From Pseudarthrobacter sp. L1SW (GTDB taxonomy: Bacteria > Actinomycetota > Actinomycetes > Actinomycetales > Micrococcaceae), in contig NZ_CP078079.1 in the NCBI RefSeq assembly GCF_020809045.1, positions 496,001-560,000 on the forward strand: a stretch of 64,000 bases of DNA. The letters run 5' to 3'. Of the stretch, positions 15,716 through 24,825 are shown piece by piece (the first letter of the stretch is position 1; every line of letters starts with the position of its first letter). The notes beneath the pieces are model-generated. The model searched no databases, had not been told where the DNA came from, and saw only the letters and a program-made list of their open reading frames with translations. Both the position numbers and the translations under genes were made by a program.

Positions 15716-18502
15716 ATGGCCGCCGAACCATCAGGAAAGGCCGGGGAGGTTACCCGCCAACATGCGGGGGACACGGCCCCTGCCTTGATCCTGGGCCTCA
15801 ACCAGGTTGATGGCAGCATGCTTCCGCTGGTGGGAGGCAAGGCGGCCAACCTCGGCGAGCTGATGGCAGCCGGGCTGCCCGTGCCGGAAGGGTTCTGCCT
15901 CACCACGGCGGCTTACAGGGAGGCCACCAGGACCGTCCAGGACGGCGTGCTCGCAGAACTGGGCAGCCGCCAGGCCGCCCTGCGCCCGGGAACCCCCGGC
16001 CGGGACGCCGAACTCGCTGTGTTGGCCGGCAGGGCACGGGAGTCCATCCGGGCCATCCCGGTTCCGCCGCGGATCGTGGCCGCCGTGGAGCAGGCATATG
16101 CGGCGCTGGGAACAGCGGCTCCGGTGGCGGTACGGTCCTCCGCCACTGCAGAGGACCTTCCGTTCGCGAGCTTCGCCGGCCAGCAGGACACCTACCTGAA
16201 TGTCATCGGCAGTGATGCCGTCCTTGGGGCCGTGCGGGACTGCTGGGCCTCGCTCTGGACGGACCGGGCGGTGGCCTACCGGGCCGCCCTGGGGATCAAA
16301 CCGCACGAAGTAGCCCTCGCCGTCGTAGTCCAGCGGATGGTTGACGCCCAGGCGGCCGGGGTGATGTTCACGGCCAATCCACTGACAGGCAGGCGCCGGG
16401 AGGCTGTGATCGATGCTGCCCCGGGGCTCGGTGAAGCAGTGGTTTCAGGGGCGGTCAATCCGGACCACTTTGTGGTGGACACCGAAAAATCGAGGGTCCT
16501 CGAGCGAAGACTGGGGGATAAACGCGTCATTGCCCGGCCCCTTCCCGGCGGCGGAACCGAGGTGCGGGACATGCCGGGCCAGGCGAATGCGTCCAGCCTT
16601 ACGGACGGCCAGGCCATTGGGCTTGCAGCGTTGGGAATGCGGGCGGAAAGGCATTTTGGTGCACCGCAGGACACCGAATGGGCCATCGACACCCGTGGCG
16701 CACTCTGGTTGACCCAGTCCAGGCCCATCACAACACTGTTCCCGGTGCCGGAACGCCGGTCCGGAGGCGGAGGAACAAGGGTGTACTTGTGCTTCAGCCT
16801 GGCCCAGGGCCTCACCCGCCCCCTCACCCCCATGGGCCTGGCGTCGCTGCGGCTCATTGGTTCCTCCGTGGCCAAGGCGGCAGGTTTCGCCGTTCCGGAC
16901 CCCCGGCTCGGTCCACCCCCGTACGCGGAGGCGGCGCAGCGCCTTTACTTTGACCTCACAACGCCGGTCAGGAGCAGTGTGGGGCGCCGGCTCCTTCCGC
17001 GGATCTTCGACGTTATGGAAGCCAGGTCCGCCATGGTGCTGCGCCAGGTTTTTACGGACCCCCGGTTTTCGGTGACCCGCAGGACCCCGTTCGGACTGCT
17101 GCGCCATGTCCTGCCCGCCGCCGTACGTGCCCGGGTCCCAGAGTCGGTGCTCCGGGGACTGCTCCGGCCCAAGGCAGCGCTGCGCCGGCTGGACCGCTTC
17201 ACGCAGCAATTCGCGGACGGCCTCGAGCTGGAGGCGGGGGCGGGACCGGTCCAGCGGCTCGACCATGCAGAGCAGATCCTGGGCAACCGGCTGTTTGCGG
17301 TGGTCCCCGCCATCCTGCCCCTGCCCGCACTGGGATTTGCGGCGCTGTGGATGGCCGGAAAGCTTCTCGGGGGCCGGGACCGCTGGAAGGACCTGGAGAA
17401 GGTTCTCCGGGGCCTGCCGCAGAACGTCACCACCGAGATGGACCTGGACCTGTGGCGGCTGGCATCCGCTGTCAAGGATGACCGCGAGTCGCGCAGGGCC
17501 CTGGAGGAGGGGCAGCCAGCGGACCTGGCGGCGGAGTTCAAGGCCGGCAACCTGCCTCCTGTCCTGCATGCGGGCCTGGTGCGGTTCCTTGACCGCTACG
17601 GGCAACGTGCGGTGGCCGAAATCGATGTGGGCCTGCCACGCTGGTCCGATGACCCCACGCACATCCTGGGTGTCTTGGCCAACTACCTGCGCCTCACTGA
17701 TCCCGCACTGGCGCCGGACGTGCAGTTCAGCAGGGCGAACGCCGAGGCAGAGGGGGAAGTGGAGCGGCTGGTTGCCGAGGCCCGGCGCCGCGGCAGGATG
17801 CGTGCGCTGCTGGTTGCCGCTGCACTGCGCCGCACCAGGTTGTTCGCCGGGCTGCGGGAACTGCCCAAGTACCAGCTGGTCCTGGGCCTCGCCGAAGTAC
17901 GCAAACAGGTGGCCCAGGTGGGAGCCGTGCTGGAGTCCGCCGGTTGGCTGGAGCACGCGGACGACATCTTCTTCCTCGATTTCGGGGAGGCCCGGGAGGC
18001 CTTGGTTAGCGGCGCCGCGAATGGAACCAGCCAGCCGCGGAGGCTGCGCGAGCTCGTCCTGGAGCGGCGCGCCGCCTACACCAGCGAACTTGGCCGGCGG
18101 CACATCCCCAGGGTCCTGCTGTCGGACGGCACCGAGCCCGAGGTGCTCCACGCTGCGGCTGCGGGAGCGGCCGGCGGCGCTGCGAACGGTGCGCTGTCCG
18201 GCAGCCCCGCATCAGCGGGCTCGGCCACGGGTCCCGCCCGGGTAATCCTGGACCCGGTGGGTGCCCACCTTGAACCCGGGGAGATCCTGGTGGCGCCGTC
18301 CACCGATCCCGGCTGGACCCCCTTGTTCCTGACGGCCGGCGGCCTGGTGATGGAAATGGGCGGGCCCAATTCGCACGGTGCCGTGGTGGCCCGGGAGTAT
18401 GGCATTCCCGCCGTCGTGGGGGTTCCGGAGGCCACCTCCCGGCTTGCCACGGGACAAAGAATTACGGTCGACGGCGGGGCAGGAACCATAGTGCCTGCTT
18501 AG
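15716..18502 (+). CDS. Rifampin phosphotransferase-like / PEP-synthase-like dikinase
   Basis: A 928-residue three-part enzyme. The N-terminal ATP-grasp domain (about 25-340) has VGGKAANLGEL, RSSATAEDLPFASFAGQQ and the ending WAIDTRGALWLTQSRPI. A variable middle domain spans about 345-820. The C-terminal swivelling His domain has STDPGWTPLF and GGPNSHGAVVAREYG with catalytic His887, 42 residues from the end. No PEP/pyruvate TIM barrel follows, unlike PEP synthase or PPDK. The layout equals rifampin phosphotransferase (ATP to AMP + Pi, phosphate moved to the drug), but the middle domain decides the substrate, so drug inactivation is unproven. Confidence 0.8.
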   Translation: MAAEPSGKAGEVTRQHAGDTAPALILGLNQVDGSMLPLVGGKAANLGELMAAGLPVPEGFCLTTAAYREATRTVQDGVLAELGSRQAALRPGTPGRDAELAVLAGRARESIRAIPVPPRIVAAVEQAYAALGTAAPVAVRSSATAEDLPFASFAGQQDTYLNVIGSDAVLGAVRDCWASLWTDRAVAYRAALGIKPHEVALAVVVQRMVDAQAAGVMFTANPLTGRRREAVIDAAPGLGEAVVSGAVNPDHFVVDTEKSRVLERRLGDKRVIARPLPGGGTEVRDMPGQANASSLTDGQAIGLAALGMRAERHFGAPQDTEWAIDTRGALWLTQSRPITTLFPVPERRSGGGGTRVYLCFSLAQGLTRPLTPMGLASLRLIGSSVAKAAGFAVPDPRLGPPPYAEAAQRLYFDLTTPVRSSVGRRLLPRIFDVMEARSAMVLRQVFTDPRFSVTRRTPFGLLRHVLPAAVRARVPESVLRGLLRPKAALRRLDRFTQQFADGLELEAGAGPVQRLDHAEQILGNRLFAVVPAILPLPALGFAALWMAGKLLGGRDRWKDLEKVLRGLPQNVTTEMDLDLWRLASAVKDDRESRRALEEGQPADLAAEFKAGNLPPVLHAGLVRFLDRYGQRAVAEIDVGLPRWSDDPTHILGVLANYLRLTDPALAPDVQFSRANAEAEGEVERLVAEARRRGRMRALLVAAALRRTRLFAGLRELPKYQLVLGLAEVRKQVAQVGAVLESAGWLEHADDIFFLDFGEAREALVSGAANGTSQPRRLRELVLERRAAYTSELGRRHIPRVLLSDGTEPEVLHAAAAGAAGGAANGALSGSPASAGSATGPARVILDPVGAHLEPGEILVAPSTDPGWTPLFLTAGGLVMEMGGPNSHGAVVAREYGIPAVVGVPEATSRLATGQRITVDGGAGTIVPA

Positions 18503-18559
18503 CCCCCTGCGGGCCGCCGGGCAGGTGAAGCGAGCGGTCCTGAGGCGTACCCTTGGATT

Positions 18560-19834
18560 ATGGGCTCCAATGACGGAGACGGCCGGACAATGGGCGGCCG
18601 GTATGCAAGCTACCGGAACATGGCCGCGTCGCGGGACCGCGGCATGAAACGGTCCTATTTGCGATGGATTCCTGCAGTGGCTGTTCCTGCGGTGATAGCG
18701 GCTGGCGTCCTGGTTGGATCCCTCCCCGCGCGGGCCGGCGATCCCCTTCCGGAGAAGACCCCGGCGGAAGTGATCGCCCTCTTCGGCTCCCACACCGCGC
18801 ACACCTTCTCAGGCACCCTGGAACAGTCCTCGGACCTGGGGTTGCCGGAGTTGCCGGCAACCGGTCCTGCGTCCGGTCCGGCGTCGGCCGGCGGGGCAGC
18901 GTCCGCGGTTGAGTTCCTCACCGGCCGCCACACTGCACGGATCTTCATGGACGGCAAGGACAAGGCGCGCGTCCAGGTGGTGGACCGGCTCGCGGAACGG
19001 GACGTCATCCGGCACGGCAATGACGTCTGGTTCTACTCGTCCAAGGACAACACGGCGGCGCACCTGGCCCTGCCGGCCCACGCCAGCGACCTGCCGCTGA
19101 TGGACCCTGGCCAGCAGCCTCCCACGACTTCCCCCGCTGATCCCGTCCCGGGTGGAATGCCGGTGCCGCCGACGCCCCAGGAACTGGCTCGGAAGTTCCT
19201 CGCCGCGGCGGACAGTTCGACCGCCGTAACGGTGGGCCCCGACCTCCAGGTGGCCGGCCGCCCCGCGTACAACCTCGTCCTTGAGCCCCGCACAGGCGGG
19301 ACACTTGTTGGCAAAGTGGCCATCGCCGTCGACGGCGGGAACGGCATGCCGCTCTCCGTGCAAGTAACCGCGCGGGGCGCCGCAGAGCCGGCGTTCAGCG
19401 CCGGATTCACCAGCCTGTCCCTTGACACCCCGGATGACGCCCTCTTCACCTTCGTCCCGCCGCCGGGCAGCACGGTGAAGGAACTGCAGCTTCCGCCTTC
19501 ACACGGCCTGCCGCACGGCCCGGGCTACCCCCGGGATCCCGGAATGCACATCACCCCGGACCAGCTTGCCGCCGATGCCCAGGAAAAGGCCCGGCCCTAC
19601 CTGGCAGGGGCAGGATGGGAAACCATCGCGGAACTTCCGGCAGGAACCGACGCCGCCGCTGCCCTGGGCAAAGCGCTGGCACAGAATCCGGTGCTGGCCC
19701 AGGCCGCCGTCGTTGTTCCTGGCGGGCGGCTGCTTTCCACTGCACTCTTCAACGTCCTGCTCACCGACGACGGCCGCATCCTTGCGGGCATGGTCCCGGC
19801 GGACGCACTGCAAGCCGCCGCCTCGGCCCCGTGA
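18560..19834 (+). CDS. Secreted LolA/RseB-like lipoprotein-carrier-fold protein
   Basis: A 424-residue exported protein. After a signal peptide (WIPAVAVPAVIAAGVLVGS...PARA, about residues 37-59) the region LFGSHTAHTFSGTLEQSSDLGLPEL through VWFYSSKDNTAAHLALP resembles the LolA/MucB-like open beta-barrel that binds lipid tails. It overlaps the next gene, an ABC ATPase, by 4 bp. ATG 18560 sits 6 nt after a TACCCT -10 box, which suggests a leaderless message; the alternative ATG 18644 would give a cleaner signal peptide and has GGGA upstream. Role probably in lipid or lipoprotein handling with the exporter; inferred. Confidence 0.75.
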   Translation: MGSNDGDGRTMGGRYASYRNMAASRDRGMKRSYLRWIPAVAVPAVIAAGVLVGSLPARAGDPLPEKTPAEVIALFGSHTAHTFSGTLEQSSDLGLPELPATGPASGPASAGGAASAVEFLTGRHTARIFMDGKDKARVQVVDRLAERDVIRHGNDVWFYSSKDNTAAHLALPAHASDLPLMDPGQQPPTTSPADPVPGGMPVPPTPQELARKFLAAADSSTAVTVGPDLQVAGRPAYNLVLEPRTGGTLVGKVAIAVDGGNGMPLSVQVTARGAAEPAFSAGFTSLSLDTPDDALFTFVPPPGSTVKELQLPPSHGLPHGPGYPRDPGMHITPDQLAADAQEKARPYLAGAGWETIAELPAGTDAAAALGKALAQNPVLAQAAVVVPGGRLLSTALFNVLLTDDGRILAGMVPADALQAAASAP

Positions 19835-20829
19835 CCGGCGCGGCAGGGCTTCGCGGGCCCTGGGCGTACGGCCTGACGATCGAAACACGCGGGCTGACAA
19901 AGCATTTTGGCCGGCAGGTGGCGGTGGACAGCCTGGATCTTGCCGTGCCGCCCGGCGCTGTCTTCGGCTTCCTGGGGCCCAACGGATCCGGAAAGACAAC
20001 CACCATCCGGATGCTGCTGGGCCTCGCGGCCGCTTCCGCCGGAACGGTCACGCTGTTCGGAAGGGACATGCCGGGCAGCTTCCAGGATGTCCTGCCGCGC
20101 GTCGGGGCGCTTGTGGAGGGACCGGCCTTCTACCCGTTCCTGTCGGGAACGGCGAACCTCCACCGGCTGGACGCCGCGGGCCGGCACGCCGATCCCGCAA
20201 CGCGTAAGGCACGGGTGGAGGCGGCGCTGGAACGCGTGGGGCTCAGCCACGCCGCCGGCAAGCGCGTCCATGCCTATTCGCTGGGCATGAAGCAACGGCT
20301 GGGGATCGCCAACGCCCTGCTGTCCCCCCGCGAACTGCTGGTGCTGGATGAGCCCACCAACGGCCTGGACCCGCAAGGGACCCGGGAAGTGCGGAACCTG
20401 GTCCGGTCCCTGGCAGCAGACGGGACCACCGTTTTTGTTTCCAGCCACCTGCTGGCTGAAGTGGAACAGATCTGCACCCATGCCGCCGTCATGAGCGCGG
20501 GCAAGCTGGTGGCCCAGGGCCCGCTGCCGGACCTGCGCCGGTCCGGGAGTTCGCGCATGCGGCTGGTGACGCCGGACGCTGGCCAGGCATCGGAGGTCCT
20601 GGTCCGGCTGGGCCTGGCGCCGGAGGAGGGACCGGCCCAGCCGGACGGGCACGTGGTGACGGCCGCCCTTGCCGTCCCGGGCTCCGGGGCGGGACGGCCT
20701 GCCCCGGAGGACCTGGTGGCGGAGCTGGTAAGGGCTGGTGTCCGGGTCCGCGGCTTTGCGGTGGAACGGGAGAGCCTGGAGGACCGGTTTGTCGCCTTGA
20801 CGGGGGAGGGGTTCGATGTTGCCCAGTAG
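19831..20829 (+). CDS. ABC transporter ATP-binding protein (ABC-2 exporter type)
   Basis: A 332-residue ATPase with Walker A GPNGSGKT, signature YSLGMKQRLGIA, Walker B LLVLDEPTNGLD and switch His in SSHLL. The C-terminal extension (about 235-332) is typical of the CcmA/DrrA/NatA group that pairs with ABC-2 permeases. GTG 19831 overlaps the previous stop (GTGA), so no upstream leader belongs to it. Forms an exporter with the next gene. Confidence 0.93.
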   Translation: MTGAAGLRGPWAYGLTIETRGLTKHFGRQVAVDSLDLAVPPGAVFGFLGPNGSGKTTTIRMLLGLAAASAGTVTLFGRDMPGSFQDVLPRVGALVEGPAFYPFLSGTANLHRLDAAGRHADPATRKARVEAALERVGLSHAAGKRVHAYSLGMKQRLGIANALLSPRELLVLDEPTNGLDPQGTREVRNLVRSLAADGTTVFVSSHLLAEVEQICTHAAVMSAGKLVAQGPLPDLRRSGSSRMRLVTPDAGQASEVLVRLGLAPEEGPAQPDGHVVTAALAVPGSGAGRPAPEDLVAELVRAGVRVRGFAVERESLEDRFVALTGEGFDVAQ

Positions 20830-21724
20830 CGTGCCGGACCAGGAGCAGGACCAGAACCGGGACAAGGGCCGGGAAACATCCGCGGTCAAGGCCGCGGCGC
20901 TCCCGCGCGGAGCCGGCTGGTCCCTTCTGGGTTCGGAAATCGCCGTACTGTTCCGGCGCAGGAGAACCTGGGCCCTGCTGCTGGCGCTGGCCGCCATTCC
21001 GGTCCTGATTGCGGTGGCCGTCCGGGTCTCCTCGGCCGTTCCTCCCGGGCGTGGTCCGGCCTTCCTGGACCGCATTACGCAGAACGGCCTGTTCGTGGCG
21101 TTCACCGCCATGCTGGTGTCCGTCCCGCTGTTCCTGCCGCTCACGGTGGGCGTGGTGGCGGGGGATACCATCGCGGGCGAGGCAAACCTGGGAACACTGA
21201 GGTACCTGCTGGTTGCCCCGACGGGCCGTGTCCGCCTGCTCCTGGTGAAGTATGCCGGAGCGCTGGCCTTCTGCCTCGCCGCACCGCTCACGGTGGCCCT
21301 TGCCGGGGCCATCATCGGGACGGCGCTTTTCCCCGTGGGACCGGTGACACTGCTGTCAGGGGACGTCATCCAGCCGCCGGAGGCCGCGCTCCGCCTCCTC
21401 CTGATCGCCGCGTACCTGGCCGTCTCCCTGGCCGGGCTGTCCGCGATCGGGCTGTTCCTGTCCACCCTCACCGTGGTTCCGGTGGGTGCCATGGCCGCCA
21501 CGGTGGTGCTCTCCGTGGTGTCCCAGGTCCTCGACCAGTTGCCACAGCTTGAGTGGCTGCACCCATGGCTGTTCAGCCACTACTGGCTGGGCTTCGGGGA
21601 CCTGCTCCGCCAGCCCGTCCTGTGGGACTCGTTCGCCAGCAACGCCCTGCTGCAGGCGGGATACGTCGCCGTGTTCGGAGCCCTCGCCTACGGCCGGTTT
21701 GTCACCAAGGACGTACTGAGCTGA
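20816..21724 (+). CDS. ABC-2 type transporter permease
   Basis: A 302-residue membrane protein with six predicted helices. A hydrophilic N-terminal tail (about 1-45) precedes the first helix (WALLLALAAIPVLIAVAV). The amphipathic GDTIAGEANLGTLRYLLVAPTGR block after helix 2 is the usual ABC-2 coupling region. Its start lies 14 bp inside the end of the ATPase gene. With the LolA-like gene this forms a three-gene unit whose exported substrate is unknown. Confidence 0.9.
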   Translation: MLPSSVPDQEQDQNRDKGRETSAVKAAALPRGAGWSLLGSEIAVLFRRRRTWALLLALAAIPVLIAVAVRVSSAVPPGRGPAFLDRITQNGLFVAFTAMLVSVPLFLPLTVGVVAGDTIAGEANLGTLRYLLVAPTGRVRLLLVKYAGALAFCLAAPLTVALAGAIIGTALFPVGPVTLLSGDVIQPPEAALRLLLIAAYLAVSLAGLSAIGLFLSTLTVVPVGAMAATVVLSVVSQVLDQLPQLEWLHPWLFSHYWLGFGDLLRQPVLWDSFASNALLQAGYVAVFGALAYGRFVTKDVLS

Positions 21725-21730
21725 ACCGCG

Positions 21731-23245
21731 CTAGTAGCGTGCGGCGTACGGGTGGAGCTGCATCCCGGCCAGTGCGCTGAGCTGGGTCACCGCTATGCCC
21801 TCCTGCGGGTTCAGTGCGTGGACCACCTGCCCGTTCCCCAGGTAGATGGCCACATGGTAGAAGTTCGACGGCGATCCCCACACCAGCAGGTCGCCGCGCC
21901 GCGCCTGGGAGATGGGTACGTGGGTGGAGGCGGAGGCGTACTGCTGCGCGGCCGTGCGCGGGAGGTACTTCCCGGCGGCCGCGAACGCCGTCTGCACCAG
22001 CCCCGAGCAGTCAAAACCGTAGGGACCGGTACCGCCCCACTGGTAGTAGTAGGGCGCGCCCACCTTGCCCAGGGCCGCCGAGATGGCTGCCTCGTAGGTT
22101 CCTCCGCCAAGCGGTGGGGCGGGTGCGGGTGCCGGGGCGGGTGCCGGGGCGGGTGCCGGAGCCGCCGGAGCTGGTGCCGGGGCTGGGGCAGGTGCCGGGG
22201 CTGGGGCCTGCGGGGCTGGCGCCGCCGGTGCGGGAGCAGCCGCGGGTGGGGGAGCTGCGGGAGCGGGAACTGCCGGGACCGCCGGGGCCGCCGGTGCCGC
22301 AGCGGCGGGCCGGTTGTCCGCCGTGGTGCGCTGCTCCCGGGTTTCCGCCTCCGACGCGGCTTTTTCTGCCGCTGCCGTCAGCGCCGCCAGCCGGGCTTCC
22401 TCCCGCTGCCGGTCCAGGGCGTCCACCCGGGCCGACTCAAGCGCCACGGTGGTGTTCCGTAGTTGGGCGAGCTGGTCCACCAGGACAGTGCGCTGTGCCC
22501 TGGCGTCCGCCACGGCTTTGGCGGAGGCTGTGTTGGCCGCGTCCGCCTGGGATTTACGGGTTTCGGCTGTCCGCGCGGCCTCGTCGGCGGCCTTCGTGGC
22601 TTCCTGCGCTGCCGTGGTCAGGGAGCGTGACGCTTCCGCGGCGGCATCTGCAGCTTCAAAGGCCCGGCTCCGGCTTGCCGCAAGGGCCTGGAGGGTGGCT
22701 GCCTGCTCCAGGGTTTCGCCGCCCCCGCTGGCGAATGTGCCCAGCGTGGGGTTCAGCCCGCCGTTGCGGTAGAGGTCGCCGGCCAGCTGCCCCACCTGCC
22801 TGCGGGTCTTGTCCTGCTGCTCCTGGGCCGTCGCGGCCCTGGCTGATGCCGCGGCCGCTGCAGAACTGCGCTGCTGCAACTCCACCAGGGCTTCGCTGTA
22901 GGCATTGTTGGCCTGCATCGCCACGGCAAAGGCGGCCTGCTGGGATTCTGCCGCGGAGCCAAGGATCCGTTCGATCGCGGCCACCTGGTCCGCCGCGGCG
23001 GCCTCGCTGGATTTCGCTGCGGCGATGTCCTCGGCCGAGGGGATCTCGGGTGAGGCCGGGACGGAGATGGAGGGCCGCTGTGGCGCGGGCAGGGCGCCTG
23101 CGGGCGCTGCCGCAGTCCCCAGCATGACGACGGCGGCACACACTGCGGCGGACTTGCGCAAGGAAGTGCCTAAGAAGGAAACGCGCAGGGTCGTGCCCAG
23201 AAAGGACGTGCGCAGTGACGTGCGCTGGGATTTGTTTGAAACCAT
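21731..23245 (-). CDS. NlpC/P60 peptidoglycan endopeptidase with coiled coil and Ala-Pro linker
   Basis: A 504-residue secreted cell-wall hydrolase of the RipA type. ATG 23245 has GAGG 10 nt upstream. The n-region of the signal peptide contains a duplicated unit (SFLGTTLRV then SFLGTSLRK, residues about 14-31). An Ala/Gln/Glu-rich coiled coil spans about 60-315, a run of PAPAPA repeats about 320-385, and the catalytic domain about 390-504 with Cys413 (DCSGL), His464 (YHVAIYLG) and His476. It cleaves stem peptides during growth and separation. The coiled coil may self-inhibit or bind a divisome partner. Confidence 0.93.
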   Translation of the reverse strand: MVSNKSQRTSLRTSFLGTTLRVSFLGTSLRKSAAVCAAVVMLGTAAAPAGALPAPQRPSISVPASPEIPSAEDIAAAKSSEAAAADQVAAIERILGSAAESQQAAFAVAMQANNAYSEALVELQQRSSAAAAASARAATAQEQQDKTRRQVGQLAGDLYRNGGLNPTLGTFASGGGETLEQAATLQALAASRSRAFEAADAAAEASRSLTTAAQEATKAADEAARTAETRKSQADAANTASAKAVADARAQRTVLVDQLAQLRNTTVALESARVDALDRQREEARLAALTAAAEKAASEAETREQRTTADNRPAAAAPAAPAVPAVPAPAAPPPAAAPAPAAPAPQAPAPAPAPAPAPAPAAPAPAPAPAPAPAPAPPLGGGTYEAAISAALGKVGAPYYYQWGGTGPYGFDCSGLVQTAFAAAGKYLPRTAAQQYASASTHVPISQARRGDLLVWGSPSNFYHVAIYLGNGQVVHALNPQEGIAVTQLSALAGMQLHPYAARY

Positions 23246-23455
23246 CTGCAGGAAACCTCGAAGCGGTAGGGCTGGAGGTCCGGGGGCACACACCTGCCCC
23301 CCTGATGCCCGCCAGCAGTCCGAGGCTACGTGACGGATTGCACTTTGGCAACAGGAGTCACATCAATAACATAAAGCACATGAGTGTCATTTGATTGCAC
23401 CAAAGGGTCGGCGTGTCGTTCCCGTGTTCCGGACAGCGGGGCGCCGAACGCTTTT

Positions 23456-24377
23456 GCTAGGCGTGCTGGTGGGCCTCGTGTTCGGAATGGCTGGCAGGTT
23501 CCAGCTGGAAGGTGCAGTGGTCGGTGTCGAAGTGCGAGCCCAGGCAGGTGATCAGCTTGTCCAGCAGTTGGTCCGCGCCGCGGGCGTTGAGCACCCCGTC
23601 CTCCACCACCACGTGCGCGGAGAAGACTGGAACGCCGGAGGTGATGGTCCAGATGTGGATGTCATGCACGTCCGTGACGCCGTCGACGGACAGGATGTGC
23701 TCACGGATCATCTGTACTTCTACGCCCTTGGGGCTGGCCTCCAGCAGGACATCCACCACGTCGCGGAGCAGCGACCAGGCCCGGGGCAGGATCAGGAGGG
23801 CGATCACCACGGAAGCGATGGTGTCCGCGGCCTGGAAGCCGGTCACCATGATCACAACGGCTGCGGCAATCACGGCAAACGATCCCAGCAGGTCGCCCAG
23901 CACCTCCAGGTAGGCGCCCCGCACGTTCAGGCTCTCCTGGTGGGCGCCGTGCAGGATCAGGAGGGACGCCACATTGGCGGCCGCGCCGAGGATGGCGGCG
24001 AACAGCATGATGCCGGTCTGCACCTCGGGTGCCGCCCCGATCCGGCGCACCGCTTCGGTGAAGATGACCACGGAGATCACGATCAGGATCAATGCGTTGG
24101 CCAGTGCGGCCAGCACCTCGGCGCGCTGGTAGCCATAGGTTCTCTGGTCGCTGGCAGGGCGTCCCGCTATCCACGCGGCCAGCAGGGCGATGGTCACCCC
24201 CGCGGCGTCGGAGAGCATGTGGCCGGCATCGGCCAGCAGGGACAATGATCCGGAAAGGACGGCGCCCGCCACCTGGACCAGGACCACCACGAGCGTGATC
24301 ACCAGGACGGCCACCAGCCGTTTCCGGTGCCGGCCCGTCGCAGTGATTCCGTGGGTGTGGCTGTGGTCGTGTCCCAT
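23456..24377 (-). CDS. Cation diffusion facilitator (CzcD-like metal exporter)
   Basis: A 306-residue zinc/cobalt/cadmium:proton antiporter. The His-rich N-terminus is MGHDHSHTHG, with six membrane helices after it. Metal-site residues are in LLADAGHMLSDAAG (helix 2, HxxxD) and the LEVLGDLLGS segment (helix 5), and HDIHIW marks the C-terminal metal-sensing domain. A His-rich tail (HSEHEAHQHA) closes it. The ATG at 24377 lies 7 nt after TAGCCT, a -10 box that contains the TAG stop of the upstream zincin gene, so the message looks leaderless. Last coding base on this strand is 23457. Confidence 0.93.
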
Positions 24378-24387
24378 GCCTACAAGG

Positions 24388-24816
24388 CTAGCCCCAGCCG
24401 AGCTCGTGCAGCCGATGGTCGTCGATCCCGAAGTGGTGCGCGATTTCGTGCACAACCGTCACCGCAACTTCATGGATGACGTCCTCCCGGGAGGAGCAGA
24501 TCTCCAGGATGGGTTCGCGGTAGATGGTGATCCTGTCCGGCAGCGAGCCGGCGTCCCACCAGGAATCACGTTCGGTCAACGGCACGCCCTCATAGAGCCC
24601 CAGCAGGACCGTGTCCGGGTCCTCTCCGGGTTTTGGCACGTAGTCGTCCTCGATGAAGACCGCCACGTTGTCCATGGCGCCCGCCAACTTTTCCGGAATG
24701 CTATCCAGGGCGTCCTGGACCGCCGCCTCGAACTCGTCCTCGGGCATGGTGAAGCGAAGGGGCTCGCTGGGGCCCTCAGGAACGATCGGCAGGCCCGGCG
24801 GCAGGCTGGCTGGCAT
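24388..24816 (-). CDS. Small zincin-like metallopeptidase-family protein
   Basis: A 142-residue cytosolic protein with a single HExxH zinc motif, VVHEIAHHFGIDDHRLHELGW, near the C-terminus (shown in two overlapping parts: HEIAHHFGIDD and RLHELGW). It matches the short bacterial zincin family often annotated as metallopeptidase family protein, common in actinobacteria; substrate unknown. The start codon follows TAAAAT by 6 nt with no ribosome site, so it appears leaderless; the TAA of that -10 box is the stop of the upstream DMT gene. Confidence 0.85.
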   Translation of the reverse strand: MPASLPPGLPIVPEGPSEPLRFTMPEDEFEAAVQDALDSIPEKLAGAMDNVAVFIEDDYVPKPGEDPDTVLLGLYEGVPLTERDSWWDAGSLPDRITIYREPILEICSSREDVIHEVAVTVVHEIAHHFGIDDHRLHELGWG

Positions 24817-24825
24817 ACATGGATT

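Noticed and set aside
16445..18151. Long open frame (568 codons) antisense to the phosphotransferase
   Set aside because: High-GC mirror of a real gene, no domain features.
22130..22290. CCGGGGC-rich Ala-Pro repeats as a CRISPR or satellite
   Set aside because: They are in-frame PAPA codons of a flexible linker with no unique spacers.
23340..23360. GTCACA half-sites upstream of the NlpC/P60 gene as MtrA boxes
   Set aside because: MtrA recognises paired GTCACA repeats; a second good copy at the right spacing is missing, and about 30 such 6-mers are expected by chance in 64 kb.
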